Shown here: positions 1 through 6,227 of the stretch, one piece after another
How positions within the stretch are numbered: position 1 is the stretch's first letter
Layout of the letters: each line of letters starts with the position of its first letter
DNA from: JAAFHB01 sp038240855
GTDB taxonomy: Bacteria; Bacteroidota; Bacteroidia; Bacteroidales; Prolixibacteraceae
Direction of reading: 5' to 3'
Length of the DNA: 7,423 nt
NCBI GenBank assembly: GCA_038240855.1
Contig: JBBRGI010000181.1
Location: 1-7,423 of the forward strand
Notes under the pieces: model-generated
What the model was told of the DNA's origin: nothing
Database searches by the model: none
Seen by the model: the letters and a program-made list of their open reading frames with translations, nothing else
Program-made: the position numbers and the translations under genes

Positions 1-312
1 GTCGACAGGGATAATCGTTCCGGGATAAGGAGCTGAAAAGGCAACATGTTTTTTGCCATATCCCCGGTTAGTGAAATGAGTCAGAAAGAGCGATTCACCG
101 GTAATAATCCGGGAGCCGGCCGATAATAATTTATCAAAGAAGCCAGCTCCGGGATTTGTCCCGTCACCCATTTTTGATTCAAAAGCGATACCTTCTTCCA
201 TATAAAGCATCGCGCCCGCTTCAGCAATAACGGTTTCGTTCGGATCAAGTTCAACTTCTACCAGTTGGACATCATGTCCAATGATTTTGTAATCTATTTC
301 GTGTGATTCCAT
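1..312 (-). CDS. AIM24/TIGR00266 family protein, N-terminal part (runs off left edge)
   Basis: The frame is open from an ATG at 312 to the left edge, giving the first 104 residues of a protein whose family is usually about 220-270 residues. The N-terminus begins MESHEIDYKIIGHDVQLVEV. It continues with EAGAMLYMEEGI (about 31-42), a glycine-rich GDGTNPGAGFFDKL stretch (about 49-62) and SRIITGESLFLTHFTN (about 67-82), the order seen in bacterial TIGR00266 proteins related to the AIM24 domain. These are predicted beta-sandwich proteins with no signal peptide; their molecular role in bacteria is not established. The start is supported because the conserved region begins right after it. No Shine-Dalgarno sequence precedes it. 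The best promoter-like box upstream on this strand is TTTATTTG (377-384), one base off TAnnTTTG and without a clear -33 partner. A 296-bp gap separates it from the next gene, so it is probably transcribed on its own. Family call is confident; function is not. Confidence 0.88.
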   Translation of the reverse strand, partial: MESHEIDYKIIGHDVQLVEVELDPNETVIAEAGAMLYMEEGIAFESKMGDGTNPGAGFFDKLLSAGSRIITGESLFLTHFTNRGYGKKHVAFSAPYPGTIIPVD

Positions 313-461
313 AATTCGAGGTTTTATTTTCTGTACGTAAAAGTAATAATTTATGTATTGGAAATAAATGCGTGAGCAAATAAATGCTTTAATATCTGAC
401 AGGTTTTAACCTTTTAGGTAGACTAAATCCATTTTTTAAATTCGACATTAAATAGTCCCTA

Positions 462-515
462 TTACTTAACAATGTATCCATCCAGGCTCATCGCGATATA
501 AAGAATTACATTTCT
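462..515 (-). pseudogene. Relic of a RibD-C/dihydrofolate-reductase-like gene (N-terminal fragment only)
   Basis: Reading leftward from 515, the sequence encodes RNVILYIAMSLDGYIVK and then TAA TAG. This matches the N-terminal beta strand and active-site loop of RibD C-terminal-domain dihydrofolate-reductase-like proteins, which typically begin MRKVILYIAMSLDGYIA. The codon where the start ATG would sit reads GAT. The frame stays open back to a TGA at 588-590, but the residues before RNVIL look like translated non-coding DNA. The roughly 150 or more residues that should follow are absent, and none of the next bases resembles the family's GPNGDxDW continuation. I infer a gene lost by deletion, with only its first codons left. 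The rest of the 313-608 gap holds no gene I can support: only AT-rich DNA and a small AGGTT/AACCT hairpin at 401-412. The match is by recognition, not alignment, but it is long and contiguous. Confidence 0.62.
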
Positions 516-608
516 ATCAAATGATTGCTGATCATTCTCTTCGCCGGGTTTAGTATTTAAATCACCAGCCAGCTTACTGATTAATTTTCAAATAATTAAA
601 ATACGTAT

Positions 609-1073
609 TTATTTTTTTCTGAATTTCCATTCTTTGCCACAATCAAAGCATGTGAAAGCCGATTTAAACCTGGGACTGCTTGTTCCCATCATTAAAAACA
701 GGTTTAAAATTGCGAAAACAATTGAAGTTATCGCGCCAACCTGTCTCTTATTTACAATATTCACCGATTTGCAAAACGGACAGATTTTTTGATCGGTGGT
801 TTTGTCAAATAAAACGGTTTCAATCTTACTTTCAGGTTCGCTGTCTGCTTCAATCAGATATCCCCCTTCCTTTAATAATTGAATTCCCTGTTCATAGTCC
901 GATTCCCTGACTAATAGCTTAACTCCACCAATGGCACTTGGCAGATAACTAATAACCTGAGTGGTGAGTTCATCTTTTAAAAACGTCTCCACTCCATTTG
1001 CTTCGAGGTAACCTCTTACCTGATGCGCTTCATGCGTAAAATTAAATGCAATTAATATAGGCCAGTTTTCCAT
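609..1073 (-). CDS. DUF2007-domain protein with split zinc ribbon around a hydrophobic segment
   Basis: A 154-residue protein starting at an ATG at 1073. Residues about 4-75 form a DUF2007-type module (also called putative signal-transducing protein): a beta strand WPILIAFNF, a helix HEAHQVRGYLEANGVETFL, a strand VKLLVRESD and a helix YEQGIQLLKEGGY. An acidic linker (about 75-90) follows. The C-terminal part has two cysteine pairs, CPFC (C98, C101) and CFDC (C142, C145), the signature of a zinc ribbon. They are separated by about 40 residues that include a hydrophobic stretch at about 112-129. There is no signal peptide, so the protein is probably cytoplasmic or attached to the inner membrane. 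The function of DUF2007 proteins is unknown; a regulatory or adaptor role is only inferred. It lies 60 bp behind the permease gene on the same strand and may be the last gene of that transcript. It ends in basic residues and TAA. Confidence 0.8.
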   Translation of the reverse strand: MENWPILIAFNFTHEAHQVRGYLEANGVETFLKDELTTQVISYLPSAIGGVKLLVRESDYEQGIQLLKEGGYLIEADSEPESKIETVLFDKTTDQKICPFCKSVNIVNKRQVGAITSIVFAILNLFLMMGTSSPRFKSAFTCFDCGKEWKFRKK

Positions 1074-1099
1074 TTTTAGTTAATATTATATTTCGAAAA

Positions 1100-1133
1100 T
1101 AATCATTTTTATATTATAAATTAATCATTTTTA
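1100..1133. repeat. 12-bp perfect direct repeat in the permease-DUF2007 gap
   Basis: TAATCATTTTTA occurs at 1100-1111 and again at 1122-1133, a 22-bp period (two turns of DNA), inside a very AT-rich 60-bp gap. The right copy abuts the permease stop codon, and the gap leads into the DUF2007 start at 1073. Two equal sites two helical turns apart could be a binding site for a dimeric regulator, but in DNA this AT-rich chance is a real alternative. Confidence 0.35.
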
Positions 1134-2519
1134 CTATTTTCTTCGGTGTAAAAACCAGTAAACAGGCAAACCGGTAAATATAAGTGTGAGACCGATAATG
1201 GCTTCCCGCGGTCGTGTTAGTATTGTATTGAAAAACAGGATCAAACAAAATAAAATAAAAATTGCGGGGACAACAGGATAACCCCATACTTTATAAGGTC
1301 GCGGAGCATCGGGCATTTTCCGGCGTAAAATAAAAACTCCCAGGGAAGTTGCACCATAAAAGAAAAACACGGCAAAGATGATCATATCGGTTAACTGATC
1401 GAAGGTGCCCGAGAGTACAAGAACGGAAGCCCAGATTCCCTGCCAGATTAACGAATTGCCAGGTGCATTCGACTTGTTTAATGTTCCGGCACCCTTTAAA
1501 AATAATTGGTCGCGTGACATTGCAAAATAAACCCTCGGACTTGCCAATATAGTGGCATTCGTACACCCTAATGTACTGATAAGTATAAGTATAGATATAA
1601 ACAATGCCCCATTGCCTCCCCAAAAAGCCCTGACAGCTTCAATTGCGGCGATCTGGTTCCCTGACTGGTAAATATGTTCAAGCTGAGGAATAGATAACAA
1701 AGAAAGATAGGTAACATTAACCAGCAGGTAAATAGCAATCACAATAAAAACACCCATTACAATTCCCTTAGGGATAATCCGTTTGGCATCTTTCACTTCA
1801 CCCCCGATAAATCCCACCGTAGCCCAACCCTGGTAAGCCCAAAATGCAGCAAGCATGGCTGTAAAGAAAGCAGAAAGGGTTACAGGAGTAGTTGAAGTTG
1901 GTCTAAAATCGAAACTTTGAGCAGGTATTGACTGAGGACTTCCCAATCCGAACACAACAATGACAAAAATTCCTGCAAACACAAGTATTAATACCATTTT
2001 ACTCACAAAAGCCCCACTTTTTATCCCTTTAATATTTATAAGCGTAAGCAACAATATCAGAAAAATTGCCGCAAGTTTGACCGTAAAATCGGCGAACGGG
2101 AAAAAAACTCCGCCAATTGTGAAATTTCGCAGCGAAGGGAGCAGGTCTGGCAAATTTACTACGCTGTTGAGCGATTGCGCAAAAACATACGCCAACGACG
2201 AGATAGCTGCAGTCTGAATTACAGCAAACAGCGACCATCCGTAAATAAAAGCGAAAAACCGGTTATAAATTTTTTTGTGATAGACAAAATCACCACCTGT
2301 ATCAGCCAGCAAACCAGCAACTTCTGCATTACTCAATGCTCCGAATAAGGTAATCAGGCCACCTACAATCCAGGCGAGCAAAACCCATCCCGGGGAGTGA
2401 AGTTCAGCCGCCATGGGGGCTATTTTCTTAAAAACTCCGGAACCGATGATATTGCCTACCACTACCACAAGAACATATCCAAGTCCTAATGTTCTTTCAA
2501 ATTTTTGATTTTTATTCAT
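1134..2519 (-). CDS. APC-superfamily amino acid permease
   Basis: A 461-residue, very hydrophobic protein with about 12 membrane segments, the usual size for the amino acid-polyamine-organocation family. Motifs in order are: GNIIGSGVF (22-30), the unwound TM1 loop that binds the substrate backbone; FWAYQGWATVGFIGGEVKDA (226-245), the TM6 and following loop typical of L-type/SteT-like exchangers; PRVYFAMSRDQLF (328-340), matching the family's ARxxYAMARDG motif; and PDAPRPYKVWGYPVVP (403-418) before the last helices. It should import or exchange neutral amino acids across the inner membrane; the exact substrate cannot be read. I chose the ATG at 2519 because family members begin just before the RTLGLGYVLVVVVGNIIGSG region. 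The frame extends 37 codons further upstream, but that extension overlaps the end of the MATE gene and has no family features. The gene follows the MATE stop by 38 bp without a recognisable promoter, so co-transcription is likely. It ends with TAG TAA. Confidence 0.92.
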   Translation of the reverse strand: MNKNQKFERTLGLGYVLVVVVGNIIGSGVFKKIAPMAAELHSPGWVLLAWIVGGLITLFGALSNAEVAGLLADTGGDFVYHKKIYNRFFAFIYGWSLFAVIQTAAISSLAYVFAQSLNSVVNLPDLLPSLRNFTIGGVFFPFADFTVKLAAIFLILLLTLINIKGIKSGAFVSKMVLILVFAGIFVIVVFGLGSPQSIPAQSFDFRPTSTTPVTLSAFFTAMLAAFWAYQGWATVGFIGGEVKDAKRIIPKGIVMGVFIVIAIYLLVNVTYLSLLSIPQLEHIYQSGNQIAAIEAVRAFWGGNGALFISILILISTLGCTNATILASPRVYFAMSRDQLFLKGAGTLNKSNAPGNSLIWQGIWASVLVLSGTFDQLTDMIIFAVFFFYGATSLGVFILRRKMPDAPRPYKVWGYPVVPAIFILFCLILFFNTILTRPREAIIGLTLIFTGLPVYWFLHRRK

Positions 2520-2557
2520 CGATCGTAAAATATAACCTTTTAACAAAGTCTGTAATG

Positions 2558-3922
2558 CTATCCTTTGCTGCCCATCTCCAAAAGGTGAAGTTTCTTTCGT
2601 TCGATCCGATAGAAGATAAAAACTACGCATGAGGAGATAAAATCAGAAATCGGACTAGCCATCCAGATGCCTGTCAATCCCCAATACTTAGGGAGAATGG
2701 TTAGCAATGGCAACAATACGATGACTTGCCGGAGAAGTGTAAGGAAAAGAGAGATTTTAGCTTTTCCGATACTTTGAAAATAATTGGAGCAGATTACCTG
2801 CCAACCAACAAATGGAAGCATCATTACAAAAATCCGTAGTCCGTATTTTCCGATGCTATACAATTGAGCGTCATCGTTATTGAAAAGGCGGATAATTGAT
2901 CCCGGAAACAATTCGACAATAATAAATGCTGCAATAGCGACAATCGTTCCGGCTTTAATCCCGATATTCCATGTCTGTCTGACCCTGCCATAGTTGCCGG
3001 CCCCGAAATTATACCCTATAATTGGCTGCGAGGCCATATTGATAGAGACTATTGTCATCACAATTAAAATGGCCACTGAATTTATGATACCCATAGCACC
3101 AACAGCAACATCCTCCCCGTATCGTATCAACTGCGTGTTATAAGCCGCCTGAACCAGGCTTCCCGCGATCTGCATTGCGAATGGAGCCATCCCTATGGTA
3201 ATTATTTGCCATATGATTGACCAGTCGAGTTTCATATTCCGGAATTTAAGCCGTAGTACCGATCTGTTACTCAGAAAATGGGACACGACCCAAACCATGA
3301 GCACAAACTGCGAAATCACTGTTGCGATGGCTGCACCCTTTACGCCCATATCAAAACCGAAAATAAAAATGGGATCGAGCACAACATTGATACCTGCACT
3401 GATAATCATCGAGTACATGGCGTTTCGTGGGCTTCCTTCCGAACGAATGATGTTATTCATCGAAAAACCTACGACCTGGAAAAGAGATCCCAAAAGTATA
3501 ATGTTCAGATAATCTTGCGCATAACCAATGGTATGTTCATTTGCTCCAAAAGAACGGAGCATCGGTGTTTTCACGACAAATCCGATTACAGTCACAAGGA
3601 TACCCACGATAATCATCAGAACAAAACCGTTACCAAGTACCCTTTCAGCAAGGTTAAATTCCCTTTTCCCCATATTGATGGATATCCTAACACCAGCGCC
3701 TATGCCAATTAACATTCCAAAAGCCGCTACAAGGATCATTATGGGAAAAACAATTGAAAGCCCTGAAAGAGCCATCGCACCTACCCCTCTGCCAATAAAA
3801 ATCCGGTCAATAATATTATATAATGCATTGACAGATATGCCAATAAAGGCAGGCCAAAAAAATTTCCAGATTAATGCACTTATATTTTTTTTTCCTAATT
3901 CTTCTGATCTTCCTTTATCCAC
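2558..3922 (-). CDS. MATE-family multidrug/cation efflux protein (MepA-like)
   Basis: A membrane protein of about 454 residues from a GTG at 3922, with about 12 membrane segments. It should export drugs or other organic cations in exchange for Na+ or H+; the substrate is unknown. It opens with SEELGKKNISALIWKFFWPAF and NALYNIIDRIFIGRGVG (about 32-48), matching the MepA-like pattern LGxxPIxxLLxKxSxPAxIGMLVNALYNIVDRIFIG. The two lobes repeat the family pattern: EGSPRNAMYSMIISAGINVVLD (about 162-183) has its counterpart in QSIGKAKISLFLTLLRQ (about 383-399), and SQPIIGYNFGAGNYGRV (about 298-314) is the expected motif after TM7. The frame is also open from a TTG at 3946, but that TTG lies inside a perfect -7 promoter box (3943-3950) and would probably not be transcribed. 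The GTG gives MDKGRSEELG, a normal lead for the family. It is the first gene of a leftward group with the permease. The family is clear; the exact start is moderately sure. Confidence 0.92.
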   Translation of the reverse strand: MDKGRSEELGKKNISALIWKFFWPAFIGISVNALYNIIDRIFIGRGVGAMALSGLSIVFPIMILVAAFGMLIGIGAGVRISINMGKREFNLAERVLGNGFVLMIIVGILVTVIGFVVKTPMLRSFGANEHTIGYAQDYLNIILLGSLFQVVGFSMNNIIRSEGSPRNAMYSMIISAGINVVLDPIFIFGFDMGVKGAAIATVISQFVLMVWVVSHFLSNRSVLRLKFRNMKLDWSIIWQIITIGMAPFAMQIAGSLVQAAYNTQLIRYGEDVAVGAMGIINSVAILIVMTIVSINMASQPIIGYNFGAGNYGRVRQTWNIGIKAGTIVAIAAFIIVELFPGSIIRLFNNDDAQLYSIGKYGLRIFVMMLPFVGWQVICSNYFQSIGKAKISLFLTLLRQVIVLLPLLTILPKYWGLTGIWMASPISDFISSCVVFIFYRIERKKLHLLEMGSKG

Positions 3923-3942
3923 CCGGGCGATTTTAACTTGTT

Positions 3943-3950
3943 GCAAAGGT
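3943..3950 (-). promoter_or_regulatory. Bacteroidota -7 promoter box (TACCTTTG) for the MATE-permease group
   Basis: On the minus strand this is TACCTTTG, a perfect match to the Bacteroidota -7 consensus TAnnTTTG. It lies 20 bp before the GTG at 3922, so a start of transcription about 5-7 bp downstream would leave a leader of roughly 15 nt. No good TTTG is seen 19-21 bp upstream, so the -33 half is weak. It lies in the 262-bp divergent region and points away from the matching box at 4072-4079. Confidence 0.55.
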
Positions 3951-4071
3951 ATTTTAATTTTAGTTTGACCGGCTTATTCTCACGATCTTTCCGTCCCGAA
4001 AATTAAGGTTTAGTAAAAATCAGTAATATTTTCAACACTGCGCCCTGACACAATTTTAGGGAAAAAAATTT

Positions 4072-4079
4072 TACCTTTG
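4072..4079 (+). promoter_or_regulatory. Bacteroidota -7 promoter box (TACCTTTG) for the HEAT-like gene
   Basis: TACCTTTG matches TAnnTTTG exactly and is identical to the leftward box 129 bp away. A possible -33 element, CTGACA at 4045-4050, ends 21 bp upstream, the right spacing but a poor match to TTTG. Transcription from here would give a leader of about 100 nt before the ATG at 4185. Confidence 0.55.
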
Positions 4080-4112
4080 TATCAGAATTCTCAGGTATCA
4101 GTTATTATTCAG

Positions 4113-4126
4113 CCTGTAGTTACAGG
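4113..4126 (+). repeat. Short perfect hairpin in the leader of the HEAT-like gene
   Basis: CCTGTA and TACAGG are perfect inverted arms of 6 bp around a GT pair, in the predicted untranslated leader about 30 bp after the start of transcription. It could be a small operator-like palindrome or a weak RNA hairpin. There is no T-tract, so it is not an intrinsic terminator. Chance occurrence is possible. Confidence 0.3.
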
Positions 4127-4184
4127 TGCAATGTAATTATGAAAATCTTATGAGGATTTAGAGAATTAATCTTTAATAATACCC

Positions 4185-4721
4185 ATGGGAACTGACCTAA
4201 AATCAAAGGAAATCATATCCGGATTAAAATCAACAGACCCCGAAATTGTACTTGAGACGATCGGCAGGTTCCGGGAATCAGGAAATAGTCTTATTCTGGA
4301 AGAATTCATCGAATTGTTACATCAGACAGAAGTCCCTGAAATAAAGAAGAGTCTTTTGAATCTGCTGTCAGAACTAAAAGATAAAGCGAGTGTCAAAATA
4401 TTGATTGCCGCTATTAAAAATGAAAAATACGTTTCGGAGCGGGCAGAACTGGTTGCCTGTTGCTGGCAAAATGGTCTCAATTACAATGAGTATCTTCCTT
4501 TTTTTATCGATCTGGTTATCAATGAAGAGTTTCTTGTAGCTTTTGAAGCCTTTACAGTAATCGAAAATATGTATGGCAGCATTGATGATCAAATAATTGA
4601 ATTTGAAACAACCAAATTGAATAATGCTTTGAAAATTGCCAATGAACAAAAGGCTTATCTGTTAAACGCATTGTTGTCAATTATCGCTGACATCCCTGAA
4701 GAACAGGAATATCAGGAATAA
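4185..4721 (+). CDS. Small HEAT-like helical repeat protein
   Basis: A 178-residue protein with no signal peptide or membrane segment, rich in Glu, Leu, Ile and Lys, so probably a soluble cytoplasmic protein. It reads as successive paired helices. One pair is about 18-46 (DPEIVLETIGRFRESG, then LILEEFIELLHQ). A second, with the clearest HEAT pattern, is about 49-79 (PEIKKSLLNLLSELKD, then SVKILIAAIKN). A third is about 83-111 (SERAELVACCWQNG, then YLPFFIDLVIN), and further helices run to about 168. An acidic tail, PEEQEYQE, ends it. HEAT-like repeats are protein-binding scaffolds; the partner is unknown and I do not recognise a named gene. The ATG at 4185 is supported by the repeat pattern beginning soon after it; no Shine-Dalgarno is present. 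It has its own promoter candidate (4072-4079) and lies 169 bp upstream of the PorP/SprF-family gene on the same strand, so a link to type IX secretion is possible but only positional. Confidence 0.75.
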   Translation: MGTDLKSKEIISGLKSTDPEIVLETIGRFRESGNSLILEEFIELLHQTEVPEIKKSLLNLLSELKDKASVKILIAAIKNEKYVSERAELVACCWQNGLNYNEYLPFFIDLVINEEFLVAFEAFTVIENMYGSIDDQIIEFETTKLNNALKIANEQKAYLLNALLSIIADIPEEQEYQE

Positions 4722-4890
4722 TATTTTTTGCTTATAATTTCGACAGCCTAATTTAAACTAAAAATAAACCTTTTTTAATTGAAACAAGAACACTGTATTT
4801 GGGGTACACTCTATTAAGATCAATTGCATGCGGGTCAGAGTTCATCAGCATTGCAAAGGTCTATCAATTAACTAACAATATTGCTTTCGG

Positions 4891-5952
4891 ATGCAAACAG
4901 AAGAAAAACCGACAGTTATCAATTTTCACAAACAAAACCGAACTTGCTTATTGCCGCATTCGGGAACTAAGCTTATTGTATTTTTAGCTTCGCTTCTCAT
5001 CATGACTACTGCCCTTCGATTGAAGGCGCAGGATCCTGAATTCTCGCAATTTTACGCAAATCCTCTCTATTTAAACCCGGCATTTACAGGAACCAGCGCT
5101 TATCCGCGTGTGGTGACCAACTATCGTAATCAGTGGCCTAAACAAGGTAATACGTATGTGACTTATAACATGACGTATGATAAATTCGTGAACAGCATGC
5201 GGGGCGGCGTAGGACTTAAAGTTATGTATGACAGAGAATTAAATGGAGTTGTAAACAGCATCTATACTTCCTTCTTATACTCGTATCATATAAAGGCGAA
5301 CGACCGGCTGTTTTTTACAATGGCTCTTGAGGGAGGATTTATTTTTAAGCAATTCAATATCTCCGGATTAATCTTTCCCGGAATGATCGATCAGGGGACA
5401 GGAACAATTACAGGAACCTATCCCCTCCCGTTTGAAGACGGCCAAAAAATATTTCCGGACTTCTCTTTCGGAATGGCTGGTCAGATGGATGATGTATATT
5501 TTGGTATTGCGTTGCATCATCTTACCCAGCCCGATCAGTCGATTATTGAAGGCGACCAGGTAGGAAGACTGCCTTTAAAACTGACTGTTCATGCCGGAGC
5601 TAAAGGGCATGAATTTCACCGTGGATTACTCTCAAGAGGATTTACATTATCACCTAATCTGGTCTATCGTCAGCAAGGATCTTTTAAGCAGATCAATGCC
5701 GGGATGTACATGAAAGAGGACTGGCTTACTTTTGGTGGATGGTACCGCAACAATCTTTCAATCAGACCAGATGCATTTATTGTAATGGTTGGATTTCAAA
5801 AGGAAAAATTCCAGTTTGGTTATAGTTTCGATTTCTCATTGTCGAATGTAGCGGCTTACAGCTACGGCTCACATGAACTGTCAATGACCTTCTTTTTTGG
5901 CGAGTATCATCGCAGACTGTTCAATAACACTATGCTAATCCCTCAGATGTAG
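4891..5952 (+). CDS. PorP/SprF-family type IX secretion outer-membrane protein
   Basis: A 353-residue protein with a hydrophobic export signal (about 28-42, LIVFLASLLIMTT) and a likely cleavage after LKAQ at 47. It is followed by the family hallmark DPEFSQFYANPLYLNPAFTG (48-67) and YRNQWP (77-82). The rest alternates short hydrophobic strands and turns and ends in an aromatic strand pattern typical of an outer-membrane beta barrel (ELSMTFFFGEYHRR near the end). PorP and SprF act with the type IX system in export or surface attachment of large proteins; SprF is the partner of the SprB adhesin in Flavobacterium. Orthology to either cannot be decided here. The n-region from the ATG at 4891 is long (about 27 residues). 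A TTG at 4951 would give a more ordinary signal peptide (LPHSGTKLIVFLAS), so the start is uncertain. The 169-bp gap before it holds only weak promoter-like boxes such as TGTATTTG (4794-4801). A PKD protein gene converges on it. Confidence 0.93.
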   Translation: MQTEEKPTVINFHKQNRTCLLPHSGTKLIVFLASLLIMTTALRLKAQDPEFSQFYANPLYLNPAFTGTSAYPRVVTNYRNQWPKQGNTYVTYNMTYDKFVNSMRGGVGLKVMYDRELNGVVNSIYTSFLYSYHIKANDRLFFTMALEGGFIFKQFNISGLIFPGMIDQGTGTITGTYPLPFEDGQKIFPDFSFGMAGQMDDVYFGIALHHLTQPDQSIIEGDQVGRLPLKLTVHAGAKGHEFHRGLLSRGFTLSPNLVYRQQGSFKQINAGMYMKEDWLTFGGWYRNNLSIRPDAFIVMVGFQKEKFQFGYSFDFSLSNVAAYSYGSHELSMTFFFGEYHRRLFNNTMLIPQM

Positions 5953-5991
5953 ATGGACAGAGAGACAGAGAGACTTAGAGACGGAGAGACT
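5952..5991 (+). repeat. Octamer tandem repeat beginning in the porP-family stop codon
   Basis: Five 8-bp units follow one another with consensus GAGAGACN. The first (5952-5959, GATGGACA) is degenerate, and its first base is the last base of the TAG stop. Units two (5960), three (5968) and five (5984) keep GAGAGAC perfectly; unit four (5976) has T in place of the first G. The tract is almost pure purine plus one C per unit on the sense strand of the gene it follows. Confidence 0.8.
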
Positions 5992-6030
5992 TTGAAAATA
6001 AAGGAATTAAAGAATGAGTCCACCCTGAAA

Positions 6031-6110
6031 AGTCATCCGATGAATGATTTGCAAAATATCAAGATTTTATACGTTTAATATTCAACTAATTACTTATTCA
6101 TCGGATGACT
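6031..6110. repeat. 17-bp inverted repeat with 46-bp loop between convergent genes
   Basis: AGTCATCCGATGAATGA at 6031-6047 is the reverse complement of 6094-6110 except for one position (16 of 17, with the outer 15 bases perfect). The 46-bp loop contains a smaller AAAAT/ATTTT pair (6053-6057 and 6064-6068). It lies midway between two converging genes, so either transcript could form the same stem. Neither exit has a real T-run (AAATTACAAA on the plus strand, TTTCAGGG on the minus), so it is not a classic intrinsic terminator. It could be a non-canonical bidirectional terminator or 3' stabiliser, or a small dispersed palindromic (REP- or MITE-like) element. Confidence 0.75.
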
Positions 6111-6176
6111 AAATTACAAACAGGCAACTTTTCGGAGGAGACCCAAAGAATAAAAAAGTGAAACCAGTCCATTTAT

Positions 6177-6227
6177 CTTTTTCCTTCTATCTTTTGTCTT
6201 TTTCCTTTTATCTTTTGTCCTTTTCCT
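6177..6227 (-). repeat. 21-bp tandem purine repeat after the PKD protein gene
   Basis: Two 21-bp units (6177-6197 and 6198-6218) differ at one base, and a partial third copy (6219-6227) follows. On the minus strand, which is the sense strand of the adjacent PKD gene, the unit reads ACAAAAGATARAAGGAAAAAG, nearly all purine. It begins 8 bp after that gene's TGA. No secondary structure is evident. Confidence 0.75.

Noticed and set aside
389..481. A 30-codon minus-strand frame (begins MDTLLSNRDYLMS) overlapping the dihydrofolate-reductase-like relic
   Set aside because: Too short to support, in a different frame from the relic, and without an expression signal.
680..910. A 76-codon plus-strand frame opposite the DUF2007 gene
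   Set aside because: Antisense shadow of a gene with clear domain structure; no independent evidence.
1291..1623. A 110-codon minus-strand frame inside the permease gene
   Set aside because: Out of frame with a well-conserved transporter and without protein-like features.
2520..2630. A 37-codon N-terminal extension of the permease reading frame
   Set aside because: It overlaps the end of the MATE gene, has no family resemblance, and conserved permease sequence begins just after the ATG at 2519.
3278..3968. Plus-strand open frames of 144 and 146 codons opposite the MATE gene
   Set aside because: They are antisense to a clearly conserved membrane protein, have low-complexity composition and no recognisable domain.
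4799..4987. A 62-codon plus-strand frame before and over the start of the PorP/SprF-family gene
   Set aside because: It starts at a TTG, overlaps the signal-peptide region in another frame and resembles nothing I know.
6031..6110. Intrinsic (Rho-independent) terminator
   Set aside because: Neither strand has a T-run after the stem and the loop is 46 bases, so I list it as an inverted repeat instead.
5952..6227. CRISPR-like array in the repeat-rich gap
   Set aside because: The repeats are immediate tandem copies of 8 and 21 bp without unique spacers.
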